45,349 nucleotides of DNA from JBHPCZ01 sp042573625. GTDB taxonomy: Bacteria; Desulfobacterota; Desulfobacteria; Desulfobacterales; UBA11574. Below the pieces are notes generated by a model. That model worked only from the letters and a program-made list of their open reading frames with translations, searched no databases and was not told the origin of the DNA. The DNA lies in NCBI GenBank assembly GCA_042573625.1, contig JBHPCZ010000014.1, forward strand, positions 1 through 45,349, written 5' to 3'. The position numbers were made by a program, and so were the translations under genes. Positions 15,024 through 23,109 of the stretch are shown here, one piece after another (the first letter of the stretch is position 1; each line of letters starts with the position of its first letter).

Positions 15024-15926
15024 ATGACAGAGTCAATCAGAACCGCCAGATCGGTGACAATTGTCGGAGCTCTGGTAAGTATAATTTTAATTCTGCTAAA
15101 GTTTTTTGCGGGGATATTCGGAAGTAGCCAAGCCCTGATAGCGGATGCGGTCCACTCCGTTTCCGACCTCTTTACCGACGTTGTGGTCCTGCTTGGTGTC
15201 GGAATTGGTCGTAAACCCCCGGATGAGGAACACCCTTTTGGTCATGCCCGAATTGAAACATTAGCCTCTGCCTTCGTTGGAATAGCGCTTATTGCTACGG
15301 CATTTTACATAGGAATAAAAGCTTCCCTGAATATATATCATCATACGGAATGCCATCCTACAATACTGGCGCTGGTTGTGGCAGGCGTATCTGTCGCTTT
15401 AAAAGAGGCTCTATTTCATTATACAATACATACGGGGCGGCGCATCAAAAGTCAGCTGATCATTGCCAATGCGTGGCATCACCGCTCAGACGCCCTTACC
15501 TCTGTGGCTGTTCTGATAGGCATCGCAGGGACACAAATCAAACCTTCCTGGCATATTCTTGATTCCTTCACTGCCCTTTTAGTATCCTTCTTCATCGTCA
15601 AAGTCGGTCTGGATATCTTTCGAAACGCTCTACGTGAATTTACAGACACCGCCCCTAACCTTGAAGTCATTAGCAAGATCAGACAATGCGCCTTAACTGT
15701 GGATGGAGTTATCGGCACACATGATCTAAGAGTTCGAACCTCCGGGGGTTTTTATCAAATGGAAATCCACATCGTAGTCGATGGCCAATTGACAGTTACA
15801 GAGGGACATAGAATCGCAAAGGCTGTGGAGAGTTGCCTGGTTGAAGATATAGAGAGCCTCGATCGTGTCATCGTGCATGTGGACCCAGCGATTAAAGGGA
15901 GTTTGGGGACGCACATAAAATTATAA
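15024..15926 (+). CDS. cation diffusion facilitator (CDF) transporter, zinc type
   Basis: The 300-aa protein has six predicted membrane helices and a cytoplasmic C-terminal domain (about 210-290). The metal site pairs are His44/Asp48 in TM2 (DAVHSVSD) and His152/Asp156 in TM5 (AWHHRSDAL). An HD-HD site is typical of zinc-selective CDFs, whereas E. coli FieF/YiiP has DD-HD. It exports divalent metal against proton influx. The last codons (GTHIKL) and stop lie inside a family C repeat end, so the extreme C-terminus is repeat-derived. The gene stands alone between inverted family C ends. Confidence 0.85.
   Translation: MTESIRTARSVTIVGALVSIILILLKFFAGIFGSSQALIADAVHSVSDLFTDVVVLLGVGIGRKPPDEEHPFGHARIETLASAFVGIALIATAFYIGIKASLNIYHHTECHPTILALVVAGVSVALKEALFHYTIHTGRRIKSQLIIANAWHHRSDALTSVAVLIGIAGTQIKPSWHILDSFTALLVSFFIVKVGLDIFRNALREFTDTAPNLEVISKIRQCALTVDGVIGTHDLRVRTSGGFYQMEIHIVVDGQLTVTEGHRIAKAVESCLVEDIESLDRVIVHVDPAIKGSLGTHIKL
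15906..15926 (+). repeat. right family C end, supplies the CDF stop codon
   Basis: GGGACGCACATAAAATTATAA is the inverted partner of 14945-14965. The final TAA is the stop codon of the CDF gene. Confidence 0.6.
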
Positions 15927-16009
15927 CATTTTTTCCAACACCTAATTAGCTGTTTACAGCGTGGACATTGAGAAACTTATATTTTTATGTACGTTGGCAA
16001 TCCCTCAAG

Positions 16010-16051
16010 GCGTTGATAAAATCGTTAGAAAAAGAACACTTGGCTCCTTGA
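16010..16051 (+). pseudogene. 3' remnant of an S23/IVR four-helix-bundle gene
   Basis: The frame reads ALIKSLEKEHLAP and then stop, the typical C-terminus of S23/IVR (23S rRNA intervening-sequence type) four-helix-bundle proteins. It is almost the same as the C-terminus of the decayed copy at 21637-21873. It is followed by CCTTGAATCC and CCCTCTTCTCC, which are the degenerate flanking array seen at 21868-21899. Everything upstream of this C-terminal piece is lost. Confidence 0.55.
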
Positions 16052-16468
16052 ATCCATGCCCGAGGCAGGCAAGCCTCGACCCCTCTTCTCCAACTAAATC
16101 TGACACTATTCAGATATCCATTACATTTCGAACAATTCGTTATCAGTTGATATTTTGCAAGATATCAACACTCTAACGCTACAAATATGAACACGTTGAA
16201 TAATCGTATTTTTCAAAAAGCATTCTTTCCCTGTCCATAGCAGATCCCCTTCCCCTTTTTCTCAACGGCAATGTTTGCACTTCTGGTCCCTTTTATGTTA
16301 TTTTGGTATTTATTGCTTGAATATTCAAATAATAAAGCGCATGGGGTATATTTTAAAATAGAACCCAACTCACGGGATGAGTCTGTGTGATAAAAGGCTT
16401 ATATGCGGGCATTAAGTTGAACCGGCATAGGAACCTTTTTGTGTTTGAAGATATTGGAGAATTTTATA
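16052..16468 (+). other. intergenic stretch before the hybrid kinase, no gene seen
   Basis: AT-rich sequence between the S23/IVR remnant and the kinase start. The first ~40 bp belong to the remnant's flanking array. A short frame from 15961 to 16176 crosses the remnant and is not a gene. The upstream region of the kinase must lie here, but I see no consensus promoter I would defend. Confidence 0.5.
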
Positions 16469-19400
16469 ATGGCCGACAAGCCCAACACCGAAGCATTGCA
16501 ACAGAAGGTCAAAGAATTAGAGAAAAATACCGAGAAGCACAAGCAGGCTCAGAAAGCGCTGAAGCTGAATGAAGAACGCCTGGAATCTCTTTTAAAGCTG
16601 AGCAAAATAAGAGATCTATCTGAAAAACAGCTGGTAGATTATTCCCTCGAAGAAATTGTGAGGTTGACCCATAGCAAGATCGGTTATCTTCATTTTGTAG
16701 GTCCGGATCAGAGGAGCATACAACTTTATTCCTGGTCAAAAGAAGCATTGAAAGATTGTGTAGCAGAAAAAATACCGCATTATCCACTGGACGAAGCTGG
16801 TGTTTGGTCGGATTGCATCCGCCTGAAGGAACCCGTGATACACAATGACTATCAGAGTCTTCCCACAAAGAAAGGTTATCCTGAAGGACACACACATATC
16901 ATAAGGCATGCCAGCGCACCCGTATGGGACGGCAACAAGATCGTTGCTATTGTCGGTGTTGGAAATAAGGCTGAACCCTATGATCACACAGATGTCCGTC
17001 AGCTTTCTTTGTTTGTGAATAGCTTGTGGGAAATCCTCAATCGCAAACGGGCAGAGGAGGCGTTACGGGAGAGTGAGTCGATGCGCCGCGGACTGTTCTT
17101 GGCGGCACCGGTCGGTATAACAGTAGTTAAAGGCCGCACATTCATAGATGCTAACAACGAGTTTTGCAATATCGTGGGTTACAAGAAAAACGAGCTGATT
17201 GGCGGCACAACCCGGATGCTCTATGAAAATGAAGAGGAAAGTGCACGTGTTGGAGACGAACTGTATACGGCTCTGTGGAACCAGGGCTTTAAAAGTGTTG
17301 AAACACGCCATATTCGAAAAGATGGGGAAGTTCGCGATATTGTGTTGAGGGCTGCGCCGGTTCTATCCGACGACGCTTCTGCCGGAGTAGTTGTTGCGAT
17401 AGAGGACATCACCGAGCGCAAGCAGGCTTTGGAACTCATAGAAAGTTTGAATCGTTTAAAAGAAAAATTGCTTGGCCCTGGCAGTTTAAAAGAAAAACTT
17501 AGATTCATCACCGATGGAATAGTTGAAATTTTCAAAGCTGACTTTGCCCGAATTTGGATGGTTAAACCCGGAGATTTGTGTGACTCTGAGTGCCAGCATG
17601 CTAAAATTACAGAGGGGCCACATATCTGCCGATACCGAGAAGGTTGTCTTCATCTTTCGGCCAGTTCTGGACGCTACACTCATATAGACGGTGGACACCG
17701 GAGAGTGCCATTCGGTTGCTATAAAATCGGCAGGGTTGCGGCAGAGGACGAACCGAAATTTCTAACCAATGATGTTATAAATGACCCTCGTATTCACGAT
17801 CATGAATGGGCCGGAAAGCTCGGATTGGTCTCCTTTGCGGGATATAGGCTTCTTTCGGCGACAGGTAGGGTTATTGGTGTTTTGGCCTTATTCAGCAAAC
17901 AAACAATTTCTTCCGAAGAAGACGCTCAGCTTGAAAGTATAGCCGGAACCACAGCCCAGATAATCCAGACTACTCTGGCTGAGGAGGCGCTGCAAAAGAG
18001 CGAAAAGAAATACAGATTGTTAGTTGAGAATCTACCAAGTACTGTATTCATAGGGAATAAAGACTGGTCGGTTGAGGTTTTTGATGATAAAATTGGATTG
18101 CTAACCGGCTATGATGCTGATGAATTTAATTCCAACAGAATGAAATGGATAGATATTATTATTGAAGAAGACATTAAAAATGCACGGGAAAGTTTTATCC
18201 AAGCCCTTAAAGCAGACAAGTCATATGTAAGGGAATATAGGATCAGATCCAAAACCGGGGATATCTTGTGGATCCAAGAAAGAGGACACATCGTTTGTAA
18301 GGAAAATAACGACATTGATTATGTCAGCGGCGTTTTCTTTGATATAACCGAAACAAAAAAACTTGAGGCCCAACTCCAACAATCTCAAAAAATGGAGGCC
18401 ATGGGCACCTTGGCAGGTGGCATTGCCCATGACTTCAACAACCTCCTTATGGGTATTCAGGGTCGCACATCATTGATGTCAATGGACTCTGACTCATCCC
18501 ATCCCTATTTTGAACATCTCAAAGGTATTGAGGATTATGTCAAAAGTGCCACAACACTTACCAAACAACTTTTGGGGTTTGGCAGGGGTGGAAAATATGA
18601 AGTTAAGGCAATCGATATAAATAGCCTTGTCGGAAAACAAAATCAAATGTTTGGCCGAACCAGAAAGGAGATTAATATTAAGGAAAAATTTGAAGAGGAC
18701 CCCTGGACGGTAGAGGTCGATCAGGGACAGATTGAACAAGTGTTGTTGAATATTTATGTCAATGCCTGGCAAGCGATGCCGGGTGGTGGTGATCTCTACA
18801 TTCAAACGAAAAATATAATAATTGATAAGGAATACAGCAAGCCGTATCAGGTGCGGCCAGGGAATTATGTAAAGATCTCCATAACGGATACCGGTGTGGG
18901 AATGGATGAGGCGACCCGGCAACGGATATTTGATCCCTTCTTTACGACCAAGGAGATGGGCAGGGGAACAGGGTTAGGATTGGCGTCTGCTTATGGAATA
19001 ATAAAAAATCATCAGGGTTTCATAAATGTCTACAGCGAGAAAGATGAGGGTACAACGTTTAATATCTATTTTCCAGCGTCTGGAAAAGCGGCTGTGCAGG
19101 AAAAGGAATTTCGCGGAGAATTGTTGAGGGGTACAGAAACACTCCTGCTTGTGGATGATGAGGACATGATTTTAGATGTTGGCTGCGGAATTATCGAAAA
19201 ATTGGGATATACGGTTTTGACTGCAAAGAGTGGTGAAACGGCAATAGAAATCTACAAAAAAAACCACGACAAAATTGATATGATAATTCTGGATATAGTT
19301 ATGCCGGGCATGGGTGGCGGTGATACTTTTGACAAATTAAAAAAGATCAATCCGACTATCAAAGTTCTCCTTTCAAGCGGATACAGCATCAACGGCCAGG

Positions 19401-19501
19401 CCAGCGAAATACTGGATCGGGGTTGCAATGGTTTTATTCAGAAACCATTTTACACGGCCGATTTGTCCAAAAAAATAAGGGAAATTTTGGACAACGATTA
19501 A
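16469..19501 (+). CDS. hybrid histidine kinase: GAF-PAS-GAF(Cys-rich)-PAS-HisKA-HATPase-REC
   Basis: I chose ATG 16469 (GGAG upstream at 16456), giving 1010 residues. Domains in order: N-terminal coiled coil (1-40), GAF (45-190), PAS (205-315), a second GAF (340-500), PAS (515-628), HisKA with phospho-acceptor His654 in GGIAHDFNNLL, HATPase (about 750-875, with N box and GTGLGLASAYGI), and a receiver (about 893-1005, with VDDED and LDIVMP). No membrane segment is visible, so it is a cytoplasmic sensor. The second GAF carries a Cys cluster (371, 375, 387, 393 and 417) that could bind metal or an Fe-S cluster. No dedicated output regulator is adjacent. Confidence 0.9.
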   Translation: MADKPNTEALQQKVKELEKNTEKHKQAQKALKLNEERLESLLKLSKIRDLSEKQLVDYSLEEIVRLTHSKIGYLHFVGPDQRSIQLYSWSKEALKDCVAEKIPHYPLDEAGVWSDCIRLKEPVIHNDYQSLPTKKGYPEGHTHIIRHASAPVWDGNKIVAIVGVGNKAEPYDHTDVRQLSLFVNSLWEILNRKRAEEALRESESMRRGLFLAAPVGITVVKGRTFIDANNEFCNIVGYKKNELIGGTTRMLYENEEESARVGDELYTALWNQGFKSVETRHIRKDGEVRDIVLRAAPVLSDDASAGVVVAIEDITERKQALELIESLNRLKEKLLGPGSLKEKLRFITDGIVEIFKADFARIWMVKPGDLCDSECQHAKITEGPHICRYREGCLHLSASSGRYTHIDGGHRRVPFGCYKIGRVAAEDEPKFLTNDVINDPRIHDHEWAGKLGLVSFAGYRLLSATGRVIGVLALFSKQTISSEEDAQLESIAGTTAQIIQTTLAEEALQKSEKKYRLLVENLPSTVFIGNKDWSVEVFDDKIGLLTGYDADEFNSNRMKWIDIIIEEDIKNARESFIQALKADKSYVREYRIRSKTGDILWIQERGHIVCKENNDIDYVSGVFFDITETKKLEAQLQQSQKMEAMGTLAGGIAHDFNNLLMGIQGRTSLMSMDSDSSHPYFEHLKGIEDYVKSATTLTKQLLGFGRGGKYEVKAIDINSLVGKQNQMFGRTRKEINIKEKFEEDPWTVEVDQGQIEQVLLNIYVNAWQAMPGGGDLYIQTKNIIIDKEYSKPYQVRPGNYVKISITDTGVGMDEATRQRIFDPFFTTKEMGRGTGLGLASAYGIIKNHQGFINVYSEKDEGTTFNIYFPASGKAAVQEKEFRGELLRGTETLLLVDDEDMILDVGCGIIEKLGYTVLTAKSGETAIEIYKKNHDKIDMIILDIVMPGMGGGDTFDKLKKINPTIKVLLSSGYSINGQASEILDRGCNGFIQKPFYTADLSKKIREILDND

Positions 19502-19686
19502 AATGTAATTCTTCCCCTGGAAAATCTAGATACCTGCAATAATCTGCAAATATCAATGAACTGAGTTTCTACAGATATCCATTCCATATTAAAAAAATAA
19601 GGGGTGGTCAGAAATGGTTGTTCCTGCAGTTTAATCGTTGCATGATTAAACCTTAAATGAGCGTAAACAAAATCGAGGGCATCTTC

Positions 19687-19718
19687 TAAAAGCTCTAAAT
19701 AACAGCTTTTATTTTTTT
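19687..19718 (+). terminator. possible rho-independent terminator after the hybrid kinase
   Basis: TAAAAGCT pairs perfectly with AGCTTTTA around a 9-base loop and is followed by seven T residues. The stem is AT-rich and lies 186 bases after the kinase stop, so its efficiency is uncertain. It faces the convergent CvfB-like gene. Confidence 0.5.
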
Positions 19719-19758
19719 GTGTGGTTTGATTTCTAAACTGATAGCAAGTGAAATATGA

Positions 19759-20226
19759 TTATGTATTTTTTTCTCGTAGCCGGATGCCGTCTTTTTCAAG
19801 GGTAATCAGCCTTTTTTTGTACAGGTTGCCGATGGCCCTCTTGAATTCTTTTTTGCTGACGCCGAAAAGGTCGGCGATTACTTTCGGCCGGCTTTTATCG
19901 GTGACCGCGATAAACCCATCCCGTTGCTGTAATGTGTCCATAATTTTTCGGAACAGGGGATTGATGGATTTGTAGCCGGGCCTTTGCAGGCAAAGGTCTA
20001 TTTTCTTGTTGCCACGCACTTTTTTGATAAACCCGTCAATTTCCTGACCGATTTCCAGCGGCTGAAACACTTCGTTTTTATAAAGGATGCCCTTGTGGGT
20101 GCCGTTGATGACGGCGACAAATCCCATCTCGGTTCGAGAGGAGATGAGCAGCGCCACTTTTTGGCCCTCATGAAAACCGGTCTGTTTTTTTGGGGCCCAG
20201 CCTTTTTTATGTTGAGTTATTACCAT
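19759..20226 (-). CDS. CvfB-like RNA-binding protein (S1 domain plus winged helix), short form
   Basis: The 155-residue protein resembles the C-terminal half of CvfB/YitL. An S1-type RNA-binding beta-barrel spans about 18-75 (GQKVALLISSRTEMGFVAVIN, GQEIDGFIKKVRGNKKIDLCLQ), and a winged helix-turn-helix spans about 90-150 (DLFGVSKKEFKRAIGNLYKKRLI). Full CvfB is about 280-300 aa with three S1-like domains, so the N-terminal domains are missing. The start is supported by CCGGAGC just upstream. It lies in a leftward cluster with a small basic protein and a cold-shock protein, both linked to RNA. Confidence 0.72.
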   Translation of the reverse strand: MVITQHKKGWAPKKQTGFHEGQKVALLISSRTEMGFVAVINGTHKGILYKNEVFQPLEIGQEIDGFIKKVRGNKKIDLCLQRPGYKSINPLFRKIMDTLQQRDGFIAVTDKSRPKVIADLFGVSKKEFKRAIGNLYKKRLITLEKDGIRLREKNT

Positions 20227-20265
20227 TGTATAGCTCCGGAAATTGGTGGTAATCGGACCCTATGC

Positions 20266-20418
20266 TTACCGGTCCTCCGTTAAAGGGGTCGGGTCTTTTT
20301 CAGTTTCATCGGTTTCAACCGCCTTGTTTTCCAGCTTGCGCTGCCTTTTTTCCTCTTTCTTTTTTTTCCGGGCCAATTCTTTCTGACGTTTCTTGAAATT
20401 GTAACGCGCTTTTGCCAT
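20266..20418 (-). CDS. small basic helical protein, 50 aa
   Basis: Translation from ATG 20418 is supported by GAAGGAA six bases upstream; the longer in-frame start at 20508 lies in untranslated sequence. The product begins MAKARYNFKKRQKELARKKK and has a Lys/Arg-rich helical first half and an acidic tail (DETEKDPTPLTEDR). Similar short proteins starting with a basic-aromatic ARYNF-type motif are familiar to me as conserved hypotheticals in deltaproteobacteria. The charge pattern suggests RNA or ribosome binding, supported only by its place between cold-shock and CvfB-like genes. Confidence 0.65.
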   Translation of the reverse strand: MAKARYNFKKRQKELARKKKKEEKRQRKLENKAVETDETEKDPTPLTEDR

Positions 20419-20520
20419 GGCGTTTCCTTCCGGGTCGGTTGCCGAATCGATGAGATCTCTGATAACAGGGAAAAGAATCTCAACCGGCATAATTTTGGGT
20501 TGATGCAAGCGATCATTAAA

Positions 20521-20553
20521 AAAGGCATCCCCCGTTTCACAGGAGATGCCTTT
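20521..20553 (-). terminator. rho-independent terminator of the cold-shock gene
   Basis: Read leftward, AAAGGCATCTC pairs with GGGATGCCTTT and runs into a T tract. It starts 20 bases after the cold-shock stop codon, so it should end that transcript and separate it from the downstream small gene. Confidence 0.75.
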
Positions 20554-20572
20554 AATTGTCTTAAAAAGCAGG

Positions 20573-20773
20573 TTAGGCGGCCGTCACATTGGCAGCAGCC
20601 GGACCTTTTGGCCCTTGCTCGATGTCAAAGGTCACGCGCTCACCTTCACTGAGGGATTTGAAACCGGCCGCATTGATTGCGCTATGATGCACAAATACAT
20701 CCGGTCCGTCTTCCTGTTCGATGAATCCAAAACCTTTTCTGTCATTAAACCACTTAACAGTTCCATTTATCAT
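20573..20773 (-). CDS. cold-shock domain protein (CspA family)
   Basis: The 66-residue protein is a complete cold-shock domain with RNP1 KGFGFIEQE and RNP2 DVFVHHSAI, and the usual N-terminus NGTVKWFND. It binds single-stranded RNA/DNA and acts as an RNA chaperone. ATG 20773 is set by AAAGGAGG upstream. A leader of about 110 bases can be drawn to the promoter-like sequence at 20900-20928, as is common for csp genes. A terminator follows directly. Confidence 0.93.
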   Translation of the reverse strand: MINGTVKWFNDRKGFGFIEQEDGPDVFVHHSAINAAGFKSLSEGERVTFDIEQGPKGPAAANVTAA

Positions 20774-20899
20774 AATATCATCCTCCTTTCGAAATATTTC
20801 AACGTTACAAACTGAAGGATGATAGCGTTTAACAAACCGATAATTCCAACAGAAAGAAACCCTCCCCCCAAATTTGCGGCGGGACTTAATTGATAGCAC

Positions 20900-20928
20900 A
20901 TAGTAAGCACCTTTATCCGTAATAGCAA
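20900..20928 (-). promoter_or_regulatory. possible sigma-70 promoter for the cold-shock gene
   Basis: On the minus strand, TTGCTA (20928-20923) and TACTAT (20905-20900) are 17 bases apart. Both boxes match the consensus at four of six positions. This gives a plausible ~120-base 5' leader; other AT-rich sites nearby could also serve. Confidence 0.35.
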
Positions 20929-21183
20929 GCCAAACATTATTAAAACGCTTTTTTGCCCATATGGTAAAATAGGGCACATAAGCATATAAGTTGACATGAG
21001 TTTGTTTTGGGTGACGTTGTTGACTATCAGAGCTTATTTGCGATGCCCCCTATATCCCCGGATGATTTGCGGGGTTACAACCTTTGATACCCTTCAAAAT
21101 TTCCAACATATCAAGTCAAGATTGTTTTTTCAGATTTCCATTCCATATTATAAAAGCTATTGACTTTTCCTTTTGAAGTTGAC

Positions 21184-21203
21184 ATATGAACAGATGTTCA
21201 TAT
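21184..21203 (+). promoter_or_regulatory. ArsR/SmtB-type operator (perfect 20-bp palindrome)
   Basis: ATATGAACA and TGTTCATAT form a perfect inverted repeat with a 2-base centre. This is the classic TGAACA-N2-TGTTCA operator of SmtB/ArsR repressors. It lies 19-38 bases before the repressor start codon and overlaps promoter-like sequences (TTGACT at 21160, TTGACA at 21179), so binding would block transcription of the repressor and anything co-transcribed. Confidence 0.8.
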
Positions 21204-21221
21204 ATTGAAAGGAGTCGAACA

Positions 21222-21566
21222 ATGGATCTGTGTCAGGAAAAAGTACTGCATGCGGAAAATGTTGCGTGTGCGTTAAAAAATATTCCGGGTACTGATGTCC
21301 TTGAACATGTCATCGACATCTTCAAGGCCCTGAGCGACCCGAACCGGTTGAAAATCGTTATTGCCCTTGCCGCATGTGAATTGTGTGTCTGTGATCTCGC
21401 GGCGCTGACCGGGTCATCGGATTCCGCGGTGTCCCACCAGCTCAGGATACTGCGGAATCTCAAGATCGTCCGCTATCGCAAAGAGGGAAAAATCGTATTT
21501 TACCGCCTGGATGACGACCACGTGGACGCGTTGATCACCCAGAGCCTGGAACACGCGAAAGAATAA
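21222..21566 (+). CDS. ArsR/SmtB family metal-sensing repressor, zinc-type alpha5 site
   Basis: The 114-aa winged-helix protein starts at ATG 21222 behind AAAGGAG. The recognition region is LTGSSDSAVSHQLRILRNL. The alpha5 zinc site is intact: Asp98, His100, His111 and Glu114 have exactly the D-x-H-x10-H-x2-E spacing of SmtB. The alpha3 ELCVCDL motif gives Cys55 and Asp58 (plus Cys57), and the N-terminus supplies Cys4, His10 and Cys16. Both site classes are therefore possible, as in SmtB or ZiaR. It should release the operator at 21184-21203 when zinc (or a similar metal) rises. The likely target is the permease at 21946, from which it is now separated by a decayed S23/IVR insertion. Confidence 0.88.
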   Translation: MDLCQEKVLHAENVACALKNIPGTDVLEHVIDIFKALSDPNRLKIVIALAACELCVCDLAALTGSSDSAVSHQLRILRNLKIVRYRKEGKIVFYRLDDDHVDALITQSLEHAKE

Positions 21567-21613
21567 AAAAATGCGAATCATCTCCAAAAGAGTTGATGAT
21601 TTTGCAAGGAGTC

Positions 21614-21899
21614 GAGGGTTCAAGGGTTCGAGAAAAATACTTAAAAATTATAAAGAGTTAAAAGTATGGCAGGAAGACAACTGCAGGTGGCTTGAGGTCA
21701 TTATATATTGCCTATGGTTCTATTTGAGAATTGGAGCTCCAGCTCCTGCTGTCAGGTGATATAAATTATGTAAATAAAGAAAATTTAAAGGCTCTCAAGG
21801 ATGATACACAGGAAGCTGAAAGGATGCTCAAAGCGCTGATAAAATCGTTGGAAAAAAACACTTGGCCCCTTGAATCCTTGAATCCTCGAACCCTCTTCT
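21614..21899. mobile_element. decayed S23/IVR cassette flanked by inverted short-unit arrays
   Basis: The left flank (21614-21632) is made of 8-bp units GAGGGTTC and AAGGGTTC. The right flank (21868-21899) has four 8-bp units: CCTTGAAT twice, CCTCGAAC, CCTCTTCT. The right units are the complement of the left type, so the flanks are in opposite orientation around the pseudogene at 21637-21873. The same layout, with a different unit, encloses the intact S23/IVR gene at 40094-40471. The cassette lies between a metal repressor and its probable permease target. Confidence 0.5.
21637..21873 (+). pseudogene. decayed S23/IVR four-helix-bundle gene
   Basis: The N-terminal motif LKNYKELKVWQ and the C-terminal half (YIAYGSI, ELELQLLLSGDINY, ERMLKALIKSLEK) are those of S23/IVR proteins. 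Three lesions are seen. The expected start codon is ATA. The middle, including the second helix and much of the third, is deleted and a TGA interrupts the frame in GSI-stop-ELEL. An extra A in the poly-A run at 21852-21858 shifts the frame before the normal HLAP stop. Confidence 0.65.
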
Positions 21900-21945
21900 C
21901 CAACCAATCTGGAGAAGAACCTTAAATTAACACTGGAATTTTTTT

Positions 21946-23025
21946 ATGACTATGATACTTGAAATTTTGGCTGCTTCATGGCACGTCTTTTTGGAGTCCG
22001 CCGTCTACATGCTTTTTGGGTTTTTCGTGGCCGGAATTCTTTACGTTTTTGTCAAACCTGATAAAATTGCCCGTTACCTTGGCAGGGGCAAGGTCCGCTC
22101 GGTCTTTCTGTCCGCCCTGGCCGGGATTCCGATTCCCCTGTGTTCCTGCGGTGTTGTACCGGCGGCGGCGGGTTTAAAGCGGCAGGGCGCCAACAACGGT
22201 GCGACGCTATCATTCCTGATCTCTACACCGGAATCGGGCGTCGATTCAATCCCGATCACCTATGCACTGATGGACCCCATCATTACACTGGCCCGGCCGT
22301 TGGCGGCTTTTGTCACGGCCATCTTCGCAGGAATCACGGAGAATTTTTTCGGCAAATACAGCAAAGCATTACCGGCCATGACCTCGAGCGCCTGTTCCGC
22401 TTCCGGGGACTGCGGCTGTAGCGGGACCGAATCAGGCACTCCCGCATTGCCCAGAACCTCGATGGTCAACAGACTCGTTTCCGGTCTGAAATATGCCTTT
22501 GTGGACCTTTTGGGCGACATCGGCAAATGGTTTATTGTCGGAATCCTGCTGGCCGGTCTGATCACGTACTTTATCCCGGCCACCCTGTTTGAAACCTACC
22601 TGGCCAACGATTTTACCGCCATGCTCGTGATGCTGCTGCTCGGCCTGCCCATGTATGTCTGCGCCACGTCCTCGACGCCCATTGCCGCCGCCCTGGTGCT
22701 CAAGGGATTGAATCCGGGCGCGGCCCTGGTTTTCCTGCTGGCCGGACCGGCCACCAATATTGCGTCGCTGAGCATGGTTTCGGGGCTGCTCGGGAAACGA
22801 TCGCTCTTCATCTACCTCGGCTCTATCGTCTTTTGTTCCCTGTCCCTCGGACTGCTGACCGACATGGTCTACTACGGCATCGGCATCACCGCCAGCGCCA
22901 AAGCCGGTCAGGCCGCGGAACTGATTCCCCATTCCATGCAGTATTTCGGCGCCGCCGCCCTGGCCCTTCTCCTGGCATTCGCCATTTGGAAAGACTTTAC
23001 AAAAAGCGCTGCCTGTTGTTCTTGA
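21946..23025 (+). CDS. heavy-metal permease of the SO_0444/DUF318 (UPF0718) family
   Basis: The ~359-aa protein has two repeats of four or so membrane helices. The hallmark IPIPLCSCGVVPAA and STPESGVDS segments are in the first half, with AGPATNIAS in the second. These motifs define the permeases related to ArsP and the SO_0444 copper/zinc efflux group. A Cys-rich cytoplasmic loop (SACSASGDCGCSG, about residues 145-157) and the end AACCS could bind metal. With the SmtB-type repressor upstream, zinc or cadmium export is the best guess, by inference. ATG 21946 and ATG 21952 are both possible; the ribosome site is weak. It is probably read from the arsR promoter through the decayed cassette, or from one within it. 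Confidence 0.82.
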   Translation: MTMILEILAASWHVFLESAVYMLFGFFVAGILYVFVKPDKIARYLGRGKVRSVFLSALAGIPIPLCSCGVVPAAAGLKRQGANNGATLSFLISTPESGVDSIPITYALMDPIITLARPLAAFVTAIFAGITENFFGKYSKALPAMTSSACSASGDCGCSGTESGTPALPRTSMVNRLVSGLKYAFVDLLGDIGKWFIVGILLAGLITYFIPATLFETYLANDFTAMLVMLLLGLPMYVCATSSTPIAAALVLKGLNPGAALVFLLAGPATNIASLSMVSGLLGKRSLFIYLGSIVFCSLSLGLLTDMVYYGIGITASAKAGQAAELIPHSMQYFGAAALALLLAFAIWKDFTKSAACCS

Positions 23026-23109
23026 AATATTCGGGTTATTGAATTATTGAAAAGATCATAATACAATATCAAGCAACCCGTATTAAAGGTAAACACACGG
23101 AGGCCCTGT

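Noticed and set aside
15961..16176. 71-codon frame before the kinase
   Set aside because: It crosses the S23/IVR remnant in a different frame and has no ribosome site.
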